A stretch of DNA of 64,000 nt from Lycocorax pyrrhopterus obiensis (lineage: Eukaryota; Chordata; Aves; Passeriformes; Paradisaeidae). The position numbers and the translations under genes are program-made. Below the pieces are notes generated by a model that was not told the DNA's origin, searched no databases, and saw only the letters and a program-made list of their open reading frames with translations. This document shows, in pieces, positions 9,000-20,900 of the stretch. Positions within the stretch are counted from its first letter, which is position 1, and each line of letters starts with the position of its first letter. The stretch covers positions 52,094,975-52,158,974 of the forward strand of contig JACSVZ010000007.1 of NCBI GenBank assembly GCA_014706295.1, written 5' to 3'.

Positions 9000-11900
9000 G
9001 TATCCTTTAAACTCATGTTGGTTTAAAATGTCTTTATGAATAGTGAGTTTTCAAAATAAAATGTACAAGAAATGTCACATGCTCAGCTGTTCAAATGTTT
9101 CTTAGTCATTAATCATAAATACTTTGTGTTTACATGCCTTTTGATGTAATGTGTTCCTACACAATTTCTATCCATTCATTGGATAAACAAGGTTCCAATT
9201 CGGTGGTAGGGAACTAAGACGATACAAACTTTCCAATTAAGAGTAACTCCTGTGAGTTATGAAACTCAGTGTTTCGCTATATGACTTCTCAAATTTTGAA
9301 TTTTTCCCTCAGTTTTCTAGATTATGCCTTTGAAGCTTTCAACCTCTGCCTCCCCAGTCTTGGTCTTTGGTGGCTGTTTTTTTTGTTTCATTGGTTTGGA
9401 ATTTACAACTTTGTATATGTTAGTAAGTTCTCCCGACTGTCCCATTCTCTCATAGACAGCCACTTAAATTCTCTGCTTCCTGTATTCCTATGCTTCCTTT
9501 AATCTCCTTAGCTCTTTTTTTAATAAAGCATGGTGAAGACAAAACTTTTACTTTTCTTAAAGTGAAGAGTAGGGAGCATGTTCAGATTTTAATTGCATTT
9601 GTATGTGTGAATAGTACCTTTCCTCCACACCAGCACTTGAATGTGAAGTGATAATTGTTCGGTTCCTTCGTGTCCCTACTGCTGGTTTTGACCTTCTCTG
9701 AAGCAGGTATGGTGCAACACAGGGATGACCTTGTGTGCATCCTTCTGTAAATACTATCAGGACTTTGCACACGTACAACAAATGCTTTAGGTATCATCTG
9801 CATCTGGGCCTGATCAAAGTATTTACACAGCTTTAAGGGCTTTTGTGGCTTTTTTTTCCTGAAGCTCCTGTTTTGCTTGCAGTGCTTTTTAACTGGTCAC
9901 TAAACAGCCAATGACTTGAGGTACTTGATAAAGCAGAATCCATAGTGCATGTGTGGTTTTAAATGCGTTTTATATGCTGTTTGAAAGTCCTTAATCTGCA
10001 CCACAGACATTATGACACTCTAGCAACCGGAATAATTTATTTCCATCGGTTTTATATGTTTCATTCCTTCAAACAGTTCCCAAGATATGTAAGTATTTAG
10101 AATATTGATGACTTAATTTAATGATTGCACTGGGCATGGACTATTTGAAATGGTGATTAGTCACTTGGGCACTACTGTTGTTCACCACGGAAAGATGGAA
10201 AATTAGCATTTTGTCTTTTAATTATTACAGCTTAAAATTCATTGTTCTTGCCTGTTTACACATTTCTGTTTATGCCTGGAAATGTATTGACATTGCAGTT
10301 ATATCTTGCTGATACTGTTTTTTAGGAAGAGTAGCAGCTGTAGTGCTGGCACTTCTGTATTAGCTAAAAGAAAAAAAGAAGTGTAATACAATCTTAAAAC
10401 TGCTTGACAGACAATGTTGAACCAGAACAAATTGTGCTTTGGGTTTCTGACCTTGACATGAAATTGTATAAAATGGACAGTCCTCCAAATTCCCGACTTT
10501 TCCTCTGAGAAAACAAAAGTTTTAACACTGTATTAAAATTAGAAATTAATATGTTCATTAAGTTTTTCCTGGAAGACTTCTACAAACTGTTAATGGAAAC
10601 TGACAGTGTTTTTATAATGCTACACTGTATTGCATATCTGCATGCAGACAACTTTTTGAAAGTACTTTCCTTTTTTTAGGTGACAGGAGCCTGCTGTCTC
10701 TTCCTAGCAGGAAAGGTTGAAGAAACACCTAAGAAATGTAAAGATATAATTAAAACAGCTCGTAGCTTGCTAAATGATGTACAGTTTGGGCAATTTGGAG
10801 ATGACCCAAAGGTAAAAATATTCATGTTGAAATTGATTTCGTCCTGTTGTACTGTAGTAAAGTGACATACATTCAATAGAGCATTGACTGATTTTCAGTT
10901 GTTCTAAATTAAATTAGATGTTCAGCATGTATGTATGGCTCTTCTGGGTAATGTGATAGGTAGCTATGAAAATAATTCTTCCTAATAGAAGTAGCTTTGG
11001 GAGCTTACTGGAACAATTGTTTTTATAAAAAGTTTGCATTTTATTTCATGTAAGTTCTGATATTATTTTGCAAATTAAAGTAAATTTTAGTAATTTCAGC
11101 CAGAGCAAGAAATGTTACCAAGACATAAATCATAAATCATCTGAATGGGATTTTAGGAAGTAATTAATAGTGAATCTTAAGTAACAGAACTAGATCTCAA
11201 AAATATTGAGAAGTTTCTTGTTTACAGTATTGACTTAGCAAAACTATGCTTCTCTTAAAATTTCTTTATTTTAAATAGCAGAAGGACCTGAAACTTCTGA
11301 GAGAAACATGGTAGAACTCATATTTTTGTTGTGATTTTGTATATCCGGCATTTTCATGCTCTGTCTGGTTCAGTTCATTCCTCTGCAGAGGAAACGGTAT
11401 TTTAAACACCACATCCCCTGTCCTCACCAAAATAAATGTGAAGAAAAGGTAACTGAGTTTAAAATACTGTTACAAGTTGGAGAGATTTCTGTTCTCCTTG
11501 GAGACAAACATGGCTGCCTGGAGGTGCTATGTAGTCATGCTCTATACTAGCATAAAATATTTTTAAGTGAAAGAAGGAATAATGCTGTGGTTACCTTATA
11601 ACTCTCTATAGGAAGAAGTGATGGTACTTGAAAGAATCTTACTACAAACAATAAAGTTTGATTTGCAAGTGGAACATCCATACCAATTTCTTCTCAAGTA
11701 TGCCAAACAACTCAAAGGTAAAATACTGCAGGGTGAGCAAGTAATGCCTGTTATTGATTTCCAGAACTTAATATATCTTTTCAGTGCAAGAATATTCTAT
11801 TTCCAACTGTTTGTCCCTCCTAATTTTATGTCTTCTTTTTTTTCTGACTGTTTTTCAGGAGACAAAAATAAAATTCAGAAACTGGTTCAAATGGCATGGA

Positions 11901-14900
11901 CATTTGTCAATGACAGGTAAGATACACCTAGGAAACATTTTGAAAGTGAAATAGTTACTGTTGCTTACTTTGTTCTGGGGTTGGATATTTCTTTGGCAAA
12001 TTTCTGATATTTTTTTTCTGCTTGTTACATGTTTTCTTGGTTGTGTTCCTCAGTTTTTCTGTCCATCATTACCATGATAGTTCCATTGAGCACGGAATCT
12101 GGCATGAGTATGGAAGTAGACCAGTAAGAACTCTGCAATGTTGTACTGATTTAGTGCCACTCTAAAAAGAAAGTTACTGTTTGAAAGGACCAAACCAAAT
12201 TCTAGATCTCCAGGATACAAACTGGCTTCTTGCCAAATCCATGATATGTGGCTCATTCTGAAAAAAAAGAAGTCACTTCTCAATTCCATCACATTCATCA
12301 ATATATTTTTAATGTGATATTTTGGTAGTAGTGAAGTAGCCATTAAATTCACTGAGGAATACAGTTTTTAGCACTAGATTCACAATTTCTTGAGTAAGGA
12401 ACGTGTAAGAATCACATCAATTAACAGGAGTGTGTGTAGAAGGACTTGTCATGTGGTATTGAAAATCTCGATCAAAACACTCGACACACTTTAGCCTTGT
12501 TCAGGAGAATTCTTCAGAGCTGGGCAAGTTAATTCACTGAGGACTTAAATATTACTTTTTATTTCCATAGCAAACCCTTAAGAAAATGTGTAAGTGGCCT
12601 GACTGTCCAGAAATTCTGAATACATTGCTTTCAGTCATGCCTACAGCAGTAGAACATCATGAAAAAGGAGGTGCATTTTTAATCACATGCCTGATTTGAA
12701 TTAGTCCTCTGTGGGTTCAGATTCTGTAGATACCACCTAAATTCTCCAAATTAATTTGAGCAAAATTAATGTGTATTTCAAGAGATGTTTACTTCAGCTG
12801 CTGTCAGTCTTGCAGGTAGAACAAAACTATGGCATGGCCGTCACTGTTAAGTTTGTTAAACTACTGTAATTTATCCATCAAAGTTTGGATACTATTGTAC
12901 TTGGAATTAGAAAGTGTTTAATATTTTAAAAAACCTAACAATTAAAATGCATTTCGGGAAAACACTTGTATGAAGTTGGAGGGATTGTTTCAAATCATGC
13001 ATAGTAGTTATCTCTGTTCTGAAGAGGCTGTATTGTGCTTCCTTAATAAGCACCATATTAGAAGTTTACTTTTTTTTTAGGATCCTGGGAAAATAATTCT
13101 CTACTTTGCACTACAGGCCTTTAGAATAGGGCATGCTGTTCTTATACAGCCAGAGTGAATTCACAGAAATTCAGCTGGATGGCTGGATCTAAAATTCTGT
13201 AAGCAGATTATTGTTACAGAATCTATGGAGAAAAGAGAGAAAAATATTTCATCATTTAAAATTGATATCAGGAAATAGTAACTTTAATTATGACAGAAAC
13301 TTAGTTAATATCAATAATACATACAATATCAATTATTTTAGCATCAGCTTTAACAAAGGCTGTTCAAGAGATAACGTTTTATATCTTCATCTAAAACTTG
13401 TCTTGTGCTTGACAAGTTGCTTTACAAGTTCATATTGGCTGCTCTGTGGGGCTTTGGGGTTTTTTTCAGTATTTGTTTACATTTTATTGACAAACATTGA
13501 GAAGCTCTAAAATCTGATTTGGGACCTTATTTCATGACAGTGGTAGTACAGAAATATTTTAGTTTTGTAAATTCTTTTATTTTACAAGGCTCTTAATTAA
13601 AATTGCCTGAGAAGTTAGAAGTGTGGTGGGATTTTATACCGTGTTAATTACAGCTGCTGTACATTAAAGTGCTCTTGGACAATCAGGTAATCTCCAGGGT
13701 TGTGTTTTGTTTTGGTTTATTTCCTGTTGCAGTCTCTGCACTACACTGTCCCTGCAGTGGGAGCCTGAGATCATAGCCGTTGCAGTTATGTACTTAGCAG
13801 GCCGTTTGTGTAAGTTTGAAATACAGGAATGGACATCAAAACCAATGTACAGACGATGGTGGGAGCAGTTTGTCCAAGATGTTCCTGTTGATGTTTTGGA
13901 AGGTATGAGAATGGTTTACCACAAAATTTCTTTTAACTGTGTGACCTAGGTTATGAGTAAATGCAAATAGCTTTCTATCTAGGTTTTAGTCAAAATAATG
14001 TTGTGTCGAGTACGTAACTCAGCTCCTATGTGCTATCCCTTAATCAGGTTTTAAATTGAACTGGCTTAGCTCAGAGGCATGTTTAATCATCATGATTAGT
14101 CTTTTGTTCAATGTTTGCTTTACAACTTGTTTAGTTTATAACACATCTAATTAGCCTGAATTGTCATGGTGTGTTTTCTATTTTTTTAATGATTCCCTAC
14201 TCCTCATTTTAAATAAGTGGTTCTACAAACACTGGAACTAATGGAGCCCAATTTCTAGTGGTTTTCCCATTGATAATTGATCTTTTTGACCAAATTATGC
14301 TAGGATAGAAGGGTTTTTGTGATGTACCATAAATGATGAACAGATTATGGGGGACCTTTAGCTCCTAATGTGTTGGAAGAAGAATTTACTACTAGTCCTT
14401 TACTTAGTTCCTAAAACTTTTTTGACTGGCCTGACTAGACCTGTATGTTTTAACATATAATCTTCTTCCACTTGCTTTATTGCTGTTTTACTGTCCTGGG
14501 AGCATGGTTACCTGGCACACAGTAATGACATACAGTGTGCTATTACCAAGACACTGTGTTCTTCTTCTGAAGGGTGTGCATAGACATGTACATATTGCTC
14601 AGGATAGGCAGAAGAAAGTCAGAAGTGCAAGCATAAATTGAAAATTAGTCTGTTTTTAAAAAGTTATTTTGTTCACTATAATGGTGAGTAATATTTGCAA
14701 TGAATTTTTCCAAAGTTGATGTCCAGTAAAAATCAGAGTTGATAATTGTGTTGAATATACACTTGTACAGTATACAGTTATAATACTTTGGATTTTTCTT
14801 TCTTTATCATTAAGATATCTGTCATCAGATCCTGGATCTGTACTCACAGGGAAAACAGCAAATGCCTCATCATACTCCTCATCAGTTGCAGCAGCCACCA

Positions 14901-17900
14901 TCTCTTCAGTCTACACCCCAGGCACCTACGGTACAGCAGTCACAGCAGTCCCAGAGTTCAGAGCAATCCCAGCCACAGCAGCAAAAAGAGTCGCAACCGT
15001 CAGCACAACAGCAGCAGCAGCAGCAGCAAACACAAGCACAGCAATCTAAAAAGCCCTCTCCCCAGTCAAGTCCTCCTAGACAGATTAAAAGACCAGCAGT
15101 AAGTTGAACTTTAACTTGCAATTTATTTTCAGGCTGATCTGATTTAAAGGCCACAATGTGCAGCAGGCTTGTGTTTGCTTTAAGAATAAGCCTTGTAATT
15201 AATTTTATGTAGTAGATTTGGTTATGTGGCAACTTTGTTGATGCAGAACAGCCTTTACAGTTCTGGCATATGACATTCTTATTCCACTTGAGCCAAAAGC
15301 CGTGGAGAGGCTTTTAAGTCAACATGAGCTATTCATGTTCTCAGTGTTCGTGTTTCTGTGCTGTCAATGAATATGTTATGAATGCTTGCTCATTCACGTG
15401 AAGGACCTGCCTTTACAGTACTACTGATTTTGCTCCATCCCATACGTTAATGAAGTACTTCGTGGAAAAAATGTGATGCTTTTGCATGAATGGTATCTGT
15501 TGTGAGTGAATGGTCACCTCTGGTCAAGCCATCAGTGAAACTTACCTTTTCTTGAAATTAGTTTGAGGTCCATCACCTAATAATCAAGGAAATAAATAGT
15601 ACAGATACACTGTAGGCAGCCACAACAAATAAAAAGCAAAGGGTGACTCAAAGGAGTTTTGTAGGAATACAGCACAAGCAGCATGAAATTGAGAAAAGTA
15701 AATGTGATGATCTGAAATTGTTCTTTTTCCAAAAAGCAGTCTGGGAGAACAAGATATGTGGTGGTTGAAAGATTTACTTGGTGCTTCTAAAATGTTCTGG
15801 AGTTACATGTACCATAAACCTTACTTAAAATCTTTCCTGCTTCTATAAATAGGGCTTTGCATGACTTCTCCTTGGGTTTGTGCAGAACAGAAATACACTT
15901 TGTTCCTGGAGGCCAGATTTTCAATTTACATGAACTCTTACAACTCCATTACCTTCTACTGAGCCAAGATGCTTTTAAGCAGCTGAGGCATTGGCCCATG
16001 ACTTACAGACTCATACCAGATGTCTAAAGCATCTGCACGTCCTCTGCATCTCCAGTTGTGAAGAGCACTCAAATTTTCAGTTGATTTCACTAAAAATGTA
16101 CTGGTGAATCATTAGATGTAAATAGTATTTTCAGTTGGATTAAACTAGAAATTGTTAGGGGGAACTATTTCATTGCTCATAGGAACAGCAGTAAAGGAAC
16201 AGTTCCATTGTGTAGATTCAGCTGAAAGTATTAAATACCCATTAGTGTGCCATTAAATAATGTTGATTATTTATTATTATTTATTATGACCCTTGGGTGT
16301 TCTGGCTAGGGCAAACTACAGTGCAGTAGAATGACCAAATAAATGTTCATCTGTATTTTAGCAGCTGCCATTATTAGAGAATTGTTACTGCTTGATTCTT
16401 TTTTTTTCTTTAGCATAAATGCAGTTTTAATTGATGTTTGTTTTTTCTGTCATGAGTTATTTTGTCTGTCTGACTCTGTCTGAGTTATTTTGCTCCAGTT
16501 TCTTGTTCTATTGTAATGAAGTACATTGATGTTGTTTTTTGGACATTGTTCCATATTAAGAAATGCACAATAACTGAATTGCTTGTCACCTGAAGTGATC
16601 AACTAACTTCACAAAATGAGTGATTTTTGGAAAAGATCCAACATGTAGTTATTGGCTTCTATTTGAAAGTGCAGGGAGAACTGATGCAGTTTTACAGGCA
16701 TGGAATGTAGTGCTAGAAAGTGAAGAAAAGACCATCCAAGTAAAATGAAGGCAGCAGATGAGTCTGTGAGAGTCACTAAGAAAAAGAGTATGTGTGTTTG
16801 AAATGGGAAGATAAAGATTGTCCTTAAAAATCAGGAAAGCAGTTGGAAGGTGTCTGGAAAATTGGAATGACTATCAAAGGAATATAAGAATGAGGTTGTC
16901 TCAAGCAGGCAAAAATTAGCAAAAATTTTGAGAATATCCATCAGAATTAAGGAAAAGTTATTGTTCAAGTTGGATTGAAGTGTATGTCTGTTCTTGCTGT
17001 GGAAAGTGAAGGAAACGGGAACATTTTGTGAAGGTAAAGCTACTAGAGATAAAAAGTCCCTTAAAACCTTTTCATTGAAAAGACAGAGGAGCTATGTACT
17101 GTACCCCTCTGACCTTCATCATTCATTTTAAATATAGTTGTACTTAAAATTTCAGTTAAATTCTCTGCTTTTCTCAGAAACCATCAAGTAGTCATCTCAG
17201 TGGGACCATGTAATCTGGGAAGATTTTTCTTATTCCCTTATCTGTGATTGTTTAAAAAAACTACAACAAAACAACAACCAACGAAACAAGAAAAAACCCA
17301 ACCAAAAACTTGTTATTGGAAGGATGATGTGAGGGTTTGTGGGCTTTGTTCAGTGTGCATACATTTTTTTTCTGGCATAACATTTGGATTTTATACAATG
17401 CTTTCCATCTGAAGGCTTCTGAAATGTTTTATGCTGTGCAACACTTTCACTGCCCTCCTGTCCTGGTAAATAAAGCATAAGAGCCTGAAGTGATTTTGGC
17501 AAAGGTTGAGTGACAGGTCAAAGAAGAATCAGGAGCAGAGGCCAAGCCTCTTGTTTTCAGCTCAGTGAGCAGTGTACCGGACCATGACATATGTGCAGTG
17601 GATGATAAATACATTAAATGAGATGTAATACTCAACAGTGGGAACAGCAGGAAATGTTGCATATAAAATACCTGGTATTTTCCCAGTCTTTTCATTCTGC
17701 CAGTTAAGCTGGGCTTTCCCAGTGTGATTTGACTTTGTTCAGTGTTTGTCTTGCATTTGTCATTAAGAGACTATAGAAGCGTTTAGGTTGGAAAAGAGCT
17801 TTAAGATATCATCTCCAACCGTTAAAGCAGCACTGTCAAGTCCACCACTAAACCATGTCCTCAAGTGCCATATCTACATGTCTTTTGAATACCTGCAGGG

Positions 17901-20900
17901 ATGGTGATTGGACCACTTCCATGGGCAGCCTGTTCCAATGCCTGACCGCCCTTTCCGTGAAGAAATTTTACCTAATACCCAATCTAAACCTCCCTTGGCA
18001 CAATTTGAGGCCGTTTCTTCTTGTCCTGTCACTTGTTACCTGGGAGAAGAGACTGACTGCAATGGTCTTACTTTTATCTTCTTTTTCTTTTTTTCAAACA
18101 GGCTGTATCTCCAAAAGAAGAAACAAAGGCAGCAGGTAAATATTAATATTCTATTCATGATGCTTCCATTTTACTGCTTAAACCAGAATAAGTAATTTGC
18201 TGACATGCACTTAGTTTGTTTGCTTACAGGCTTGGCAGCTCTAAACTATTTTGATTGTGATAATGCACCTTAAATATATACTATAACTGTTTTTACAATG
18301 TTCCTAACTGCAAAACTTGAAAAAAATTGAGTATAACTGTGCCCAAAGAGTCCCTTAATAGAGTCTATTCAGTAGAAGTCTTGCTAAACTAGTCAACTCT
18401 CAGTGTATAACTCCATGCATCATTTGGGAGTAGTTTGTCTGCAAGCTGTAAGGCCTTGAAGTGACTGAAGGTACCATGTCATTAAATAGCTGCACTAACA
18501 GTAAGTGTGTTGGTAATCAGCAGTGTTTGTAATTGGTTGTTGGCATGGCTGCCACTAAAAGCCATTTTGTGTCAATGGTTAGTGTATCTTAAGAAATGAA
18601 GGCTCACTGCAGTGATCATATCTGGTTCTTTTGTTTGTGTGGGGGTTTTTCTTCATTTTGCTGTTTTGGAACAAAGTAGTTCAGGATAGCTAGGATGTAC
18701 TTCTAAGGAAGTCTGGCACTTCTTCCCCTGTAGCTCTGCAGATAGATTCCAGAGAGCTGTGTCTTCCTCCCTCCTCTCTCCTGTCCAACTGCTATTTTGT
18801 TTGGTTTCTGACACACATTTCCCTAGCAGAGCATAGGTCAGCTTCTTTTGAGAGCTGTTTCAACTAATTACAAGTTTTGGGCTAGAATACATACACTTGG
18901 TTATCTTCACTTACATACTGTTATTGGGACAGTTTGTCTCTAGTTACAAAATCACTTGAACTTGTAGGCATACGTCCTTTTGGAGGACTTGTATGTGATA
19001 CTTGATGCCACTTTATTTATACAAAGCTGTTGATTTTAGTTTTCTTTATTAAACATACCTAGTAAATAGGATTTCCGTGGTACTTTTGCATAGTGTAATG
19101 TGGTGTGATAATCATTAGCATGAGACCAGAGTTGGAATTTGGAAAATATTGCAGAGCAATAACCAATCACAAACTGACAAATGTTTTTTAGAACCACCGC
19201 CACCATCTAAAATTCCTAAAATTGAAACTTCACATCCACCAATACCTCCTGCACATCCACCTCCAGGTAAGCTTTTATTTTCTTAAACACATTTATTCTT
19301 GTTGTTAACTTACTTGCTTTTCATTCAGGTGGTAGTAGGTAATGGTGTGGGGGCAGGGGTTTGTTGCCCTGATTAATCAGCTTGGCAGGTAAAAATACAA
19401 GGTTGATAGGCTCTAGAGGGAATTTCATCATAGTAGCACAGGCTTTCCAGACAGAAGTAAAAAACTTAGGATGGAAACAAGACTATACTAGGTGGATAAA
19501 GGCAAAACAAAGCTGCAACTGTTAAAGGTCTAAAACACTAAAACTAATTGTTAATAGCAGGCTAAAGGGGACTTCGTGATCTCAAAAGGGTGGTAAATGC
19601 CATATTAGATTACTAGAGCAGCTTTCAGCTGTCCTGTAGAAGTTTTCCATGTTGTATCTATAGTACAGGAATTCTGCAGGTATGCAGCTTGCATACAATA
19701 AGAGGGATTCTTTCTTTGCTGTACCTCAAAAGGGGACCATTTATTCTGCCAGAGAACATTAATACTGCACACATGCCTTATGTTTGCAAAATAAACTCTA
19801 CTGTTGTAAAAATGTGCTTCCAGCGCCTTGATGCATTAGCTGTCCTTCCAGTGACCCGTAAATATGACATAAATATTTCACAGACCATGGTCCATAATGT
19901 ATCTGTAAGATGACAGCTTCTAACAGGGAACTAGAAGAGAGAAAGCAATGCCCTGAAATTTAGTAGGACAGTTTTTCTCGTTTGTTAAAATCTAATTAAG
20001 AATAAAGTTTTTCTAAATATCATGCTCATTATTCCTTCAGTTGTTAAATCTTGAATGCACATCTTGCATCCAGAATGGTTCTGAAAATGAGCAAATGAGG
20101 AAGTTATTGCCTGCTACAATTTAGGAGTTAGAAGTCACTGAAATCGTGGGTACCACAGCCAGCATACACACCTTGTGTGATTTAATTATGTGGCTTTCCT
20201 AGGGGACAGTTTTGCTGTTAAAATCCTACTTAGGCAGGTAATGGATTTATTTCCCCTGTTACCTGAAATTTTCCTCTTTGAGTTTGTTTATATAAGGACA
20301 TAATTGTATAAGCACTGAAACATTATCAAAATAAATGGCAGCTCTGTGGAAAAACCAGGTGAAAACCAAGAATGCATATTGACCAAGTGACCTAGGAAGA
20401 GGATTTATCTCAGATTCTGTTTAACAATGACAGTGTAGTACGCCACTAGAAAAGACTGCCCTGTATGAGCTTTCTCTTACTTAACTTATGAGCTTTTCTT
20501 ACTTAACAATGTTTTAGATGCTTATATATACAAGGAAGATGAATGCCAAGGTGTCTCAAACTCTTTTTTGTTGGTTGTTTTAATAATCTCTCTGACCATA
20601 CAGAGAGGTTGCTATTAGGTTAGTCATCATAGTGGTGTTACTTACTTCATAATGTCTGCATTAAGAGGGAAAAAAACACGATTCTTATTTAAAGAGAAGA
20701 CAGCTTAAAGCATGTTCTTTCCAGAAATGGCTAAGTATAATTCTGAAAAATGCTGACCTTTTTATGAACTTCTCCAGAGTGTCAGGTACTGATTTTCACT
20801 GAAATTAATCAGTGGGACAAAGCTGATCAGATTTCATGCCCTTCTTACTTACCTTCCGGTTTTCTTTTTTTCTTTCTTGGGTAAACAGGTTTAGAACTGA

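Larger units (their letters stand above)
9000..14814 (+). other. CCNK: CCNK introns 2-7
   Basis: Introns are 9000-10006, 10089-10679, 10812-11611, 11718-11858, 11917-13732 and 13903-14814. All are AT-rich with GT-AG ends. I saw no repeat family, RNA gene or extra exon in them. Intron 6, at 1.8 kb, is the longest of this group. Confidence 0.8.

Noticed and set aside
14906..15232. Cys-rich open frame on the minus strand opposite CCNK exon 8
   Set aside because: The Cys run is the reverse complement of Gln (CAG) codons in the cyclin K linker.
15700..15790. Possible C/D box snoRNA (GTGATGA) in CCNK intron 8
   Set aside because: The only CTGA nearby is directly adjacent; there is no properly spaced D box and no terminal stem. 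A GATGATG near 17317 fails for the same reason.
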